Shown here piece after piece: positions 1 to 9,756 of a DNA stretch of 64,000 bases; within the stretch, counting starts at the first letter, position 1, and every line of letters begins with the position of its first letter. Source of the DNA: Linnemannia schmuckeri (lineage: Eukaryota; Mortierellomycota; Mortierellomycetes; Mortierellales; Mortierellaceae); NCBI GenBank assembly GCA_029449235.1, contig JANATG010000002.1, positions 2,666,001-2,730,000 of the forward strand. Direction: 5' to 3'. The position numbers and the translations under genes were made by a program. The notes under the pieces are model-generated. The model was not told the origin of the DNA. It did not search any database and saw only the letters and a program-made list of their open reading frames with translations.

Positions 1-2
1 CT

Positions 3-953
3 GGGCCGTTTGCCTTCGACATTCCGAAATGCGCCGGGATGAGTGCGATGAATGTTTCACCGGATGGTAGTCAGATCGCCATGAGCGCTAATGGCGGCTT
101 TCTTCGATTGTGGGATCGTCGGACTGGCACAGGATCTGTTTTGGACGGGTACAAACACGGTGTCGTCAGGAACATTGTCTATTCGCCTTGTGGTCGTTGG
201 CTTGTCACTACAGATTGGAGCGCGCCGGTTCTGTTGTGGGATCTTCATGACACAAAGCAAGGGCCTCATTCTCTGGCAGGCAATGATGGGACAGGCCACT
301 CTCGTCCCCTTTGTGTGGCCTTCTCAACTTTAGGACACCAGGTTGCAATGGGCTTTTGGGATGGTCTTATTCGCCTCGTTAACCTTCCATCAAGAGATGC
401 TGTAAAGTCTACCTTTTTGGATGCAGTACACCCTGTCTCGCTGGGTTATTCACCAAGCAATCAAGAACTCGCCATCGGGACCATTACCGGATCGATCTAT
501 CTCTGGGACCTTGGTCAGCCGGACGTCAAGGGGGTCAGTGTGAAATTGGATGGAAATCAAGGCGAGATCCAATCCATCGCGTATTCACCCTGTGGCCAAT
601 GGATTGCGTTTGGCGGAGGGGACAGGACGGTCCAACTCTGGCATAAACAACAGCAACAAGGAGGCGAGAAAGCGGGATGGTCGTGCGTCTCTACAATTCA
701 TGGATTCTATGGAAGAATTGAAGAGATCGTCTGGAATCCGCATGTTCCAATGGAGTTCACCACGCATTGTAGGGATCAGTCTGTCCGAGTATGGAGGGTG
801 TTGAGCAATGATGGGCGTATAGTCGTCAGGATGCATTGGGGCTCCAATCTCAGGTTGCTTTATGCCGAAGGTCTGGTACTTAAGGATGCAACTGGTCTGA
901 GCCCGATGAATCGGAAGCTGCTGGTCCAACGCGGCGCTGTCGACAGGTCTTAG
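3..953 (+). CDS. WD40-repeat protein, 3' part (5' end outside window)
   Basis: The reading frame is open from the window edge to a TAG at 951-953, so only the C-terminal ~316 residues are present. Several WD40 blades are visible, each ending in a WD-like pair: RLWDRRTG, LLWDLHD, IYLWDLGQP, VQLWHKQ and VRVWRVL, spaced about 40-50 residues with the preceding 'YSPCG' or 'YSPSN' strand. The tail after the last blade (LRLLYAEGLVLKDATGLSP...) is not a blade. A decayed copy of that same tail lies at 39411-39676, so this is a member of a local gene family. WD40 propellers are protein-binding scaffolds. In fungi such C-termini often sit behind NACHT or other N-terminal domains, but that part is missing here, so the specific role is unknown. 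No intron is needed in this part. Confidence 0.8.
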   Translation, partial: GPFAFDIPKCAGMSAMNVSPDGSQIAMSANGGFLRLWDRRTGTGSVLDGYKHGVVRNIVYSPCGRWLVTTDWSAPVLLWDLHDTKQGPHSLAGNDGTGHSRPLCVAFSTLGHQVAMGFWDGLIRLVNLPSRDAVKSTFLDAVHPVSLGYSPSNQELAIGTITGSIYLWDLGQPDVKGVSVKLDGNQGEIQSIAYSPCGQWIAFGGGDRTVQLWHKQQQQGGEKAGWSCVSTIHGFYGRIEEIVWNPHVPMEFTTHCRDQSVRVWRVLSNDGRIVVRMHWGSNLRLLYAEGLVLKDATGLSPMNRKLLVQRGAVDRS

Positions 954-1938
954 GTATCTGAAGGAGATAGGCTGGCGGCTGCGGGGTAGTAGGTGGATTG
1001 TGGCTGCCAAGGGCTCAGTGAAAATAAATGCTTATCTCGAAAAGGATTTGCTCACAATATGGATGTAAACTGCTCAAGATCACTTCTCGGTCAACGTCTT
1101 TGTGTGGTCAGCTTGATCGTCGGTTTGAAAGATACGTTGACTGGTTAAAAGAATATGGAAGGGCCGATTGTGTTCAGATGCACACGCCTATGGGAACCCA
1201 TAAGGGAAATAATGACCCATATTTAATTCTAAAGATTACGTACCATGTTTTTTTGACCGGTCAAAGCTCGTGCCAAGGAGAGTAATCAAAAAAGTGATCA
1301 GTTACAATTTTATAACTGGCCTGCACCCCTAGTTCACACCAAGTAATTGTGCAGCTCAGCCTACGCGCCAAGAGGTGTTCATGCATTATAGGTTGAAGGG
1401 CGGACGGCGAAGGTATTTTTGCGATTAACGAATACATACTGTATCGGTATATGTATTTACAATTATAGAGGTTCACCTACTTTTGGTGAGAAATGATTGG
1501 CCTCTGAGAATTCTTACTCGTTCCCAGTTGCATTTCTCCCTATTGAGTGAGAAACGGAGAAATCACTACAATACTGGCCAAGTGTCACATCCTACATCTC
1601 CAGTCTCTTACCTTTTACTTTAACGTTGTACCTGGAATTCAGGGCTAAGAGGACCTCTCTCTATTTTTTCTATGCCCATGGTTTGCCCATGGCTCCATTC
1701 TTGTGTTCGTTCCTCATTCCATCTTCCATATCTACACATGTATATGCTTTCTTTCCCATGTTTTTTTTCGCTGCCTTTGCACCCTCTCTTATTTACATAA
1801 TGAGACTTTTACAATTGTCATCCTCTACCTATATCCTACACTATATTCTTCTATTTGATCATTCTCAAATAACAGTTTTCTCGCTCGCTCATCCATTTCC
1901 GTTTGTTTGGAATATGTTAACGTATATTTTTAAAAAAC
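954..1938. other. Gene-free stretch between convergent genes
   Basis: I see no coding signal in this A/T-rich interval, which lies between the 3' end of the WD40 gene and the 3' end of the minus-strand recombinase. The short open frames have no splice partners and no recognisable motif. It presumably holds both 3' untranslated regions. Confidence 0.5.
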
Positions 1939-4900
1939 CTACGCGGACATAGTTATGGCTTTTCTTTTCCTCTCGCCCACCTGATCTCGGCAATAATTGA
2001 CAAGCTGATTAACAGTCCATGAGCGCATCTTGAACAATGAATCGAGCTCTAACAACGCCCTTTGAATGGCCTCCTCCTGGCTCAGGCTGGCATCGTTCGC
2101 TCTGTTTTGGGCCGCAAGATGCTTGACCTCCTCAATGACCCGCTTTTTGTTGTTGAGCTGTTTTTGGTGTTTCCTGCTAATGCCAAGTGATATCGTCCTC
2201 GACCTTTCTCGTTCCCGCTCGAATTCTTGATACTCTTCCCAGAGAGCAGCAACGCTTCCTAGCCTGTAGTTAACTGTAACACCGCCAGTAGTTACGCAGG
2301 TGGTTGTGGTGGTAGCGGTGGTGGTCGTGGTGATAGCGGTTGCGGTTGTGGTCGTTGTTACTGATGACTGCGGACGCGCAGACATGGCTTGCGGAAGAGG
2401 CCTCGGTTGGGGTTGAGACTGGGGCTGGGACTGGGACTGGGGCTGGGACTGGGCAACTGTAGGGGCCCATCTTGGAGGCATTAGTGCTGCCATCGGCGCT
2501 GGAGCGAGTCTTCGAGGAAAAGGAGGAGCAGGTTGCTCAGATTGGGATTGAATGCTGAAAGGAGTACGTACTGATAGGGTGGAAGCGAAACCATGACCAT
2601 GTTCCCACGGAAATGAGGATGATGATGGCATGCGAGAGCCAGCAGAGTCGGAGATGGAGGGACCCAGCCGGGCGATGAGATAGTCCAACTTGGACTCAAT
2701 TCGGAAAGCAGTCTCCTTGAAAACGTCCATGCCATAGTCAAACACGGTATCCCAATACATCATGGCTTGATCCAGGCGTTCAGCCGCTGTGCTCCGAAGT
2801 GCTTGCAGTTCGCGTTCCATGCTTTCAAAGCTTCCAGGAAGCCTTCCCATTATCTGCCCTTGCCGAACGATGAGCCGCTGCTGATCCTGCAGAACCATCC
2901 TCACATTAGGATGCATATCCTCGGGCAATGCCACATCCTGCGAGCTCAGCACATCCTTAACCTGCTCTTTGAAGGCCTCGAAAGCTGGCGTCCTAAACAC
3001 CCCGAAAGCCAGTAGAGGCGATTCAACTTCCTTGAAGCTGCATAAGTAGTCTGCAGCATCCTGAAGGATCACTCGTCGTAGACGAAGAAGGGCTTTTAAA
3101 AAACATTTTTTCGTTAGGTCAGATTGTCGAGTGTTGGATGGGACAAAACCTCGGGCGCTCGGGTCGTATTGTAGAGGTAGAACGCCACTGAGCTGGGATG
3201 AGTCGTTGGCATTCTTCTCCTCCATTTCTTGTAGGCACTCCTTCTGCCATACGTCGTATTCTGGGCTGCCTGAAGGTCCGAATGCAGTCTCGATGAATGG
3301 AAAAATTTGTCGTTGCAGGTCCAAGTTAGGCGAAATCTCGTTCCGCTTGAGATGAAACGGTACCTGTCCGCCAAGGAATCCAGCCATCTGAACTGCAAAA
3401 TAGTAGGCGGGCTCGTCATCATAGTACATGTCCATTTTGCTGGTGTGTTGTATCCAACGACCTGCCTTCCTGATGTCCTCTCGCCTGATTCGCAACATCT
3501 TAGCCTCGGCTGCACCGCTATGACGACCAGAATGAGTAATGTGACGGCACGACACGCGCTGACGTTGGAAACAGCTCCTAGTCGCGTCTCTTTGGCTCTC
3601 ATAGGATACCGGGTCCTTTACATTAGGCCAGGTGTGGATAAGTTTTGTACTAATCCAAGCAGGGTCTTCAAAATCCGGCAGAGTTTCACGTTTGACCTGG
3701 AGTTATATCAACAAGGCGCGAATAAACATAAGTTCATGAAAGGCACGTGTCAGTGTGTGTTGGAACTGTAGGTTATTACACCAATCCAAAAAAAAATAGG
3801 AAAGTGAGCAGACTTACATGGAACAGGTCGTAAAAGTAAAACCCAAGCGCGCCAACACTGCAGCGGCGTACATCAGCATGCCTACAAGACACACCATATA
3901 GAGTCTTGCCTGTCCGATTGGTTTTGCCCGTGTGGAAAGTTGCCATCAAATAAACAAGCCGCTGAGTACCTCCCATTACATTGGTGGCAGGATCCATGAA
4001 AATGTCAGAGTATGTGAGTCCTCGAAGGTCCTCGTCTCTCAGGACCATAGCATGCCTAATCGCTAATGAGAGATGTAGTCTCATCGCGGGCGATGTTTCT
4101 GACACGGGCTGTTGCCAGGCGTCTAAAAGACATCTGAAGATGCAATTTTTACATAAGAAATTCGTATTTGGTTGTCCACAATTCACTGTTCTTGTATAAT
4201 CTCAACTCTCTGTCGTCTCACTCACCTTAGATGCTCGTCGATTGTGTATGTATTTCTGATTGAGCAGGAGGCAGACCAGTTGCGATAGTTGACCAGGACG
4301 CCGAACAGAAGATCCCTTTCGTATTTGTCAAGAGTGTCCTTAATTGACTTACACCTTCGCAAATGCGGTGCTTCGTTGGGATTGAGGATACGATTGATTT
4401 GCCGTGTTTGCAAATGGACGATCGCCTTGAGTGCTTGATCCATAGTCGGACGTTCGCAGAGCACCTCCAGGATCCTGGACCCGTCAGATTGCTTTGGAAG
4501 TCCTTCCAGATCTGGCGGATGAGTCCACAATCACAGTGGCAATAGACAGAAAAGTTAACATTAGCATGTCAACTTTTAAATAATCTTGCACTTAATGGTG
4601 CTTAAAGTTCATGTCATTCATTTTCGTCGCTCTTCATCGATTTCATAAACTTACATTTGCGCAAATCGACTGGTGAACGCTTGGCCTTGGATACCCTAGG
4701 TACCAACGCAATGCTACCCTGACGTCTTTGGTGCTGTCGCCTCTAAATACCTTCTTGAACTTTTTCACAAACATGTGCTCCTTGAAAAACACGAGGACTT
4801 TCTCTTCATAGACCTCATACCAGGAGTCCTGCTCAAATTCGTATGTTTTGTCGCAAAAGTCCTAAGTTTAAAAACAAATGTACATATATTCAAAGATGAG

Positions 4901-5958
4901 AATTATTATGAACTACAAATGGGCGTGGACCACACTTTTAAGTCAAGATCATTGGATAACAACACTACATGTTTTTACCTTAAAGTAGTTGAGGTAGGTT
5001 AAATATGCTGCTTTGGTGTTGCGAGACAAGTTTTCGTTTTGGAATTCCATGTCCTGCTGGCGAATTCTTGTTCCTTTCTGATGCAATTCGTGTGCTGTCG
5101 AGCCGCTACCGCTTTTACAGCCTTCCCTTTCTACGACAACGTGGGCGTTTCGAAATGTCAATAGCATTCTCATCAGTAAGTCAAACTCTCCTAGAGATAA
5201 AAATGCCGAGCAAGAGATGTTAAAGGTATTGTCCATCCACTCATCCATTCAAAAAAAGGAACTAATTGCATGCTACCGCTTGTTTTGTTAGTTAGCTGGA
5301 TACATACGTTCGACGTCAACTTTGGCGTCAAGAGACGTGCTTGGACGCCCTCGCGTTCTTTTTGGGGGCCGAGCTTGTTGACTCGATTCCGAACCGGACG
5401 CCGAATCAGATGCCGAATCAGACGCCGAATCCTCCGATATAGGTTCTTCAAAAGTTGTTGTCGGGGCGGGAGAGTAACAGGAAAGGGGACCACTGGTAAC
5501 AGTGCCTAAACGACGGAGTTAGACTCAAAGTAAGGATATTTTAAAAGAAACGCCATCTAGACCGACTACAATATATTGGCTGAATGAAGGAGTTAATACC
5601 TGTGAACTTGCGTTTCACTCCCCCTGTTAAAGCCCTAGAGAGAGCTGATGAAGATGTAACGTGCGCCTGTTCCTGAGACTTTGATTGTTGAGTTGATATC
5701 TGTCTTAGTTGTTGAATTGCTGTTGCTGTTGCTGCTGCTGCTGCCTCCTGTTCCTGAGATAGTTGTTGCACCGGTTCTTGCTGTGGTAGGTGAGGTCGGT
5801 TTTCTTGTGATTGTTGAAAAAACGCTAATGCCTCCTGTAATTCTTGATCTGGTTCTTCCTGTGGTTGGTCATGCGCCTGTATATATATATATATGCGATG
5901 CTGATGTTCCCTGCTTAGGCGGCGCGACCACTTTGTTTGATCTTGTTCTTTTTGTCAT
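1939..5958 (-). CDS. Crypton-type tyrosine recombinase (Ndc10-like core plus GCR1_C domain), eight exons, apparently intact
   Basis: Model, minus strand: 5958-5932, 5876-5600, 5505-5308, 5190-4979, 4861-4655, ~4491-4226, 4133-3818, 3696-1939. It sums to 3261 nt, 1086 residues. In order: a Gln-rich start; an acidic Ser/Asp stretch (~121-142); an AT-hook-like PKRTRGRP (~149-156); an N-terminal DNA-binding helical region (LTYLNYFKDFCDKTYEF); the catalytic core; a Pro/Thr-rich linker; and a C-terminal GCR1_C-like DNA-binding domain (~976-1075, GSVAALWEEYQEFERERERS). Catalytic residues of tyrosine recombinases can be placed: Arg in VLRDEDLRGL (~428), H-x-x-R in THSGRH (~556/559) and Tyr in KMDMYY (~592). 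Crypton elements and the yeast Cbf3 subunit Ndc10 share this fold; a Crypton acts by cut-and-join of DNA circles. The 4491 acceptor (AAAG) and the first tiny exon are the weakest parts. A domesticated gene is the alternative. No terminal repeats are seen, as expected for Cryptons. Confidence 0.8.
5877..5931 (-). other. Possible 55-nt mini-intron ending in an (AT)n tract
   Basis: The only suitable ATG (5958-5956) is one frame away from the Gln-rich exon of the recombinase. A 55-nt intron with a GTGGTC donor at 5931 and a TATATACAG acceptor at 5877 joins them in phase 0. It includes the (AT)n run at 5881-5894. The donor is weak, so loss or gain of one AT unit is the alternative explanation. Confidence 0.4.
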
Positions 5959-6595
5959 CTTGCGTTTGAATGAGACGCGACTCGACTCGGGCCTTGTTTG
6001 TGGTGGTGGTTAATTGTAGGTAATTGTTGAAGTTGGAGATGGTAAGTTGGAGGCTGGAGACTGAAGGTAGGTGTGTGTGTGTGTTTTTGTATGGATATAG
6101 CAAGGAAGGAGCAGAAAGTAAGCATGAGTCATGGTTAAAAAAAAGGTATAAAAAAAAAAGATCCCTATTACCCTGACAACCTGACAACCTGCCTTCAGCA
6201 CGCTCAACGCACTACAAATCATGGCAGCCAATCAAATCAACACACGGACAAATACCTTGGTATAAACAAAAGATGAGTGAGAATCGGACTGCTTTCCTTA
6301 AGTGAGCAATAATGATACCTGTGGTATTGAGCTGAGAAATTTCTCAGAGTGACTGAGAATTTTGCACAGATACTGATGGATGTAGGAATGAAAATGCAAT
6401 TTATTCCAATATAAAAAAAAAAGGAGGGCAGATACCAACAGCGTATTGTCGAGTGATTTCCAAGTCATGGGGAACTAAGTCACCCCACTTGAACATCAAC
6501 TATAATCACACTATCAACATCCGTCCATTGTGCTAAAATAAAATTTAATCTTGCACCTCATAAAAAATTTCATTGAAAATTGTCCCTCATCCACG
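5959..6595. other. Upstream region of the recombinase; simple repeats
   Basis: This holds the presumed promoter of the recombinase. A short (GT)n run lies at about 6069-6084 and A-runs at about 6137-6160 and 6412-6422. No gene is seen. No inverted or direct repeat that could mark an element end was found by eye. Confidence 0.4.
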
Positions 6596-7559
6596 CTAGC
6601 TCCCTCTCGCCAATATAACCTCCATGCTGTCCAGATATACACTCGTCAGCTCCACCAACCCCTTCATCAGTTTCATTCCATCCTCAAATGTCATGGCTAG
6701 ACATTCATACGACCTGTAGGCGTAGACCAGTCCCTTTGAGGTCCCTTCTCTGTATATCTACGTTCCACGCATGTGTATCCTCCAAAATACTGCTGGAGGT
6801 GCCGAATCTGTCATTTTCGTCATCAACCCCGTCCTCGGCATAAGGACCATCGCTAAGGGTTTGTCGAGTATTGTCTGGTTTGGAAATCACTCGGATCTAG
6901 CAACTAAATAGCTCAAGCTCTGTACAGACCCACTCGGACCCAACGGCATCATCGACACCCAGAATTCTGTTCTGACAGATTTCTTCCTGAGACTTTCCGA
7001 GTAGGTCGAACTCCTTGAGTTGTGGGGCCGAGCAGAGTAACTGTTGAATATCCTCGCTCCCGAGCCATGGCACGCTTTCCATTCGGGAAAGCTCAAATAT
7101 CGGAGCATGCTTGAGTGACGCGTGGTCCTATATGGATCCTATATCAACGCCCATATCATCCTCATGGATTACGACTCGCTTCAACTCAGCAAGCGAAATT
7201 CGCTCAGTGAGTCTAGCGATCACATTGTCTTTCCTCAGGGCGCTCGAGGTCTCAATGGACGTTAGACGTGGATACAAGAGTGGCGAATGGTTCAGGAACA
7301 CACTGAAGAATGTGCTGTTGATGTAGTGAAGATCGATGGATTGGATATCATGGCCATAAGTCTTAAGAAGTCCTGATTTAGCGGTCTATAGAAAGTGCCC
7401 TTCCAGGTAGGCCCTTGGTAGATCTCTTCTCAATCCCTAAACTCAATATCTCGCCAGATCAAGAGTGTGTAGATGGTTCGTCAGTCCTGACAGATGTGGA
7501 CACGGTGTTAGGTCGTGTTGCGAGATGTATGTCTCGGTGATGTACTGAAAGTCCTGTTG

Positions 7560-7573
7560 CAAGTTGGTGTAGC
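7560..7573 (+). repeat. Target-site duplication, left copy (14 bp)
   Basis: CAAGTTGGTGTAGC on the plus strand, identical to 8479-8492. It abuts the T10 run, which is the poly-A end of the insert on the minus strand. Confidence 0.85.
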
Positions 7574-8478
7574 TTTTTTTTTTAAAAGAAGGAGAGGGGG
7601 TTTTTTTTATTGTTAATTGGTCGAAAAAAGCAAGGAGAGGGTCACCAAGATACCCTCATATAAACAGAGAAACAAAACGGAAATAGGAGGTATGTGCAAA
7701 AAGAAATAAGCGAGAAGTTACACGAGTTTTGAGAAGGGTTCTAAGAAAGATATATGCAAGGAGGAGCTATGTGCAGAGAGAAGGATCAAGGGAAAGTAGA
7801 GAGCGTGGGAGAAACCGAAAGACAATGAGTCAGGACAGGACAGAAATCGCGCTAGGCTACTTGAGGGAGACAAAATACGGAGCTGGATAGAGGGATCTTG
7901 AAAGACTGATAAACAGACGGCTTGGATAGACAAGATAGACAGGAGAGACAGATAGAGACAGAGACAGGGCAGACGGACATAGGAAGACGGACAGATAGGA
8001 AGACAGGAAGGATTAAAACAGAAGTAGGCAGGAGACGAAGAGGCTCTTCATATCAACAAGGAACACGAAAAGCCCACTCAAGAGGCCTTAGTACTTGCGG
8101 CCGTAACCCGAGTTGCCACCCCGGCAGTAATTGTTGCTGTTGCCTGAGGGAGGAGTGTACTTGGAGTAACCGGTGTTGGGGTTGGAGTAGTAAGTTGAAC
8201 CGTTTGAGTTTTGGTAGTAGTAGGACCCGTTGGTGTTGGAGTAGTGGTAGGATCCACCGGAGGCAGTGGAGTCGCCACGGTTGCAGTAGTGGTTTCCTTG
8301 GCTGTTGTTGCCACTGGAGTGGATGGTGTAGTTGTTGTAGTTGCTCGACATTTTGTTGTAGGAAAGGCGGTTGTGAAGTTGGGTTGGGGCTGAAGGGGAG
8401 TGAGTGGGTGAGTGAGTTGGGTCAAAAGAGGGAAGGGAAAGGGAAGGAAAGGAAAGAAGAAGAGTCGGCAGGGTGAGC
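7574..8478 (-). mobile_element. Processed retrocopy (905 bp) inserted in F-box copy A
   Basis: Read on the minus strand, the insert starts at 8478 with a pyrimidine-rich leader. It carries an 87-codon ORF (8351-8088), a ~514-nt 3' tail and a run of ten A (7583-7574). It is flanked on both sides by the same 14 bp (GCTACACCAACTTG), at 8492-8479 and 7573-7560. Removing insert plus one repeat restores the host reading frame exactly (AAC TTG CAA CAG). Poly-A end, target-site duplication and no intron are the hallmarks of an mRNA copied by a LINE-type reverse transcriptase. No reverse transcriptase is in the insert itself, so the machinery acted in trans. Confidence 0.85.
8088..8351 (-). CDS. Small Tyr/Asn/Ser/Gly-rich protein encoded by the retrocopy
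   Basis: The ORF is intact, 87 residues, ATG at 8351. It is built from degenerate short repeats such as YHYSNTNGSYYYQNSNGSTY and ends NYCRGGNSGYGRKY. There is no signal peptide, membrane segment or known catalytic motif. Its bulky Tyr spacing with Asn/Gly/Ser looks like a low-complexity or prion-like protein. I have a general memory of similar short fungal proteins with YSN..GSYYY repeats but cannot name a family or function. The leader upstream (8352-8478) is CT-rich, like the leaders of expressed genes in this window, so the copy may have carried its own start region. The absence of stops in a retrocopy implies either recent insertion or selection. Confidence 0.6.
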   Translation of the reverse strand: MSSNYNNYTIHSSGNNSQGNHYCNRGDSTASGGSYHYSNTNGSYYYQNSNGSTYYSNPNTGYSKYTPPSGNSNNYCRGGNSGYGRKY

Positions 8479-8492
8479 CAAGTTGGTGTAGC
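8479..8492 (+). repeat. Target-site duplication, right copy (14 bp)
   Basis: CAAGTTGGTGTAGC, identical to 7560-7573. It marks the 5' end of the retrocopy, and the host sequence continues directly beyond it (MNKPACYTNL). Confidence 0.85.
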
Positions 8493-8621
8493 ATGCAGGC
8501 TTATTCATCAAAATAGGCAATGTGACTGCCATTTGGACGCGAGTTTGATCAAAATCTACGCACGCCACTCGAAAGACCACGAAAAACAACTGCCTGTTTA
8601 TTTCAACCGCCCTTCATCATC

Positions 8622-9756
8622 TTAAACTACATGGATAAGGCTGAGCCAATGCTCCTCAATCCAAGCCTTCTCTCGCTCACCAATATACACTTCCATATAA
8701 TTTCACCCAACTTCCTCCAAATCCTTCAATTCCTCCAACAGATCCAATCCACTCTCGAGCGTCACCGCTAAACAGTCAAACATCCCGTTTGTGCCCGTGG
8801 ATTTCCTGCTCGAGACTGGTAACGCAGTGGAGCTCGCAAAGTCATCTTTCGAAGACTCTTTAACCGACCTAGCTGAGCATATACCTTCCGCTGTAAGTCA
8901 ATGCTTGTTTGGAGGCCGCCATCTCCATGATCGACAAAATCGGTACTAGGCCGACCATACAGGTTCCGAGTAATGTCGGGTCGAAGGACGCCACAGATAC
9001 TACATCCAAAGACCTCCAACTTCGTGCAGATCTAATTTTCTTCCGGGTCATTGACAATATCCTGCGCATACATTCGCCCGCCTCCATCGTCCCAATTTCG
9101 AAACTCCTCGACTACATAAAGCTCCTTGAGGTTGGGGGCTGCGCACAAGAGGCGGTGGATATCCTTGCTTTTGAAGTGAGGGATGCCTTTCGTCCTGACA
9201 ATCTCGAGCATGGGTGCATGTTTGAGTAACGCCTTGGCTGATTTAGGTCTAAACTCAATAATATCCGAGTTTGCATGAATAATAACTCGTCTCAATCCGC
9301 TGTGGCGGTTAGTGTTGTCGCAACGCTCAATCAGTTGAGCAATCAGATCATCGTCGTCGACATTCGAGATCACGATCGACGTCAAAAGTGGAAATGTTGG
9401 AGGCGGGTGGTTCAAGAACTGGCGGAAAAAGATATGTTGTAAGAGAACTCTAGGTTAATGGATTGGATATGTTAGCAATAGTACGACCTGAGAGATCCTG
9501 TTCCAATGCTATGTAAGAAAGTGTTCTGCCAGGTGATTTTCCTGTTGTTGTTGTTGTTGTTGTTGTTGCTATTTCTGCTCGTGCTAATCTTCTTCCGGTT
9601 TCTGACCTCGACGTGTTTCCAGATAAGAGGCGCGAAGACTGCATTCCAGCACTGGCAGACGGCGATGCAGTAGGTGAGGTTGTGCTGGGTAAGATAAGAG
9701 GCAATTATATATTGGAGTTCCTGTGGAAGGCTGGCAAAACAGGCTGGCTCAGTCAT
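8622..9756 (-). pseudogene. Decayed F-box/LRR gene, copy B
   Basis: It starts at ATG 9756-9754 (MTEPACFASLPQELQYIIAS, an F-box start) and continues through CWNAVFAPLIWKHVEV and a poly-Asn run made by a GTT/AAC trinucleotide repeat (about 9540-9567). After LRSYYC there is an in-frame TAA at about 9473-9475, then HIQSINLEFSYN and a frameshift into FFRQFLNHPPPTFPLLTSI. The LRR part (AKALLKHAPMLEIVRTKG, DIHRLLCAAPNLKELYV) is readable to about 9032. The end (LESGLDLLEELKDLEEVG, stop, MEVYIGEREKAWIEEHW) reaches 8622. Gene order and orientation relative to copy A point to a tandem duplication. Confidence 0.75.

Larger units (their letters stand above)
6596..8508 (-). pseudogene. Decayed F-box/LRR gene, copy A, split by a retrogene insertion
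   Basis: The gene runs leftwards from ATG 8508-8506. The N-terminus MNKPACYTNL (8508-8479) continues, after a 919-bp interruption, as QQDFQYITETYISQHDL from 7559. That matches MTEPACFASLPQELQYIIAS of copy B and the intact paralogue at 39984-41888. Further on HDIQSIDLHYINSTFF, LERISLAELKRVVIHE-like and WLGSEDIQQLLCSAPQLKE segments are readable. In-frame stops fall in the F-box part (about 7440-7470), near 7113 and at about 6897. The end MEVILARGS lies at 6596. F-box proteins are substrate adaptors of SCF ubiquitin ligases; this copy cannot make one. Confidence 0.8.

Noticed and set aside
1028..1285. 85-codon frame after the WD40 gene
   Set aside because: Composition is not coding-like and no relative in the window; treated as 3' sequence.
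5681..6013. Plus-strand open frame opposite the recombinase 5' exons, Val/Leu-rich
   Set aside because: It is the antisense of the Gln-rich exon (CAA/CAG read as TTG/CTG); no independent coding evidence.
8078..8494. Thr/Pro-rich 138-codon frame overlapping the small retrogene
   Set aside because: It is an alternative frame of the same repeat sequence and crosses the insertion boundary into the target duplication. The Tyr/Asn frame has the better start, placed just after the pyrimidine-rich leader.
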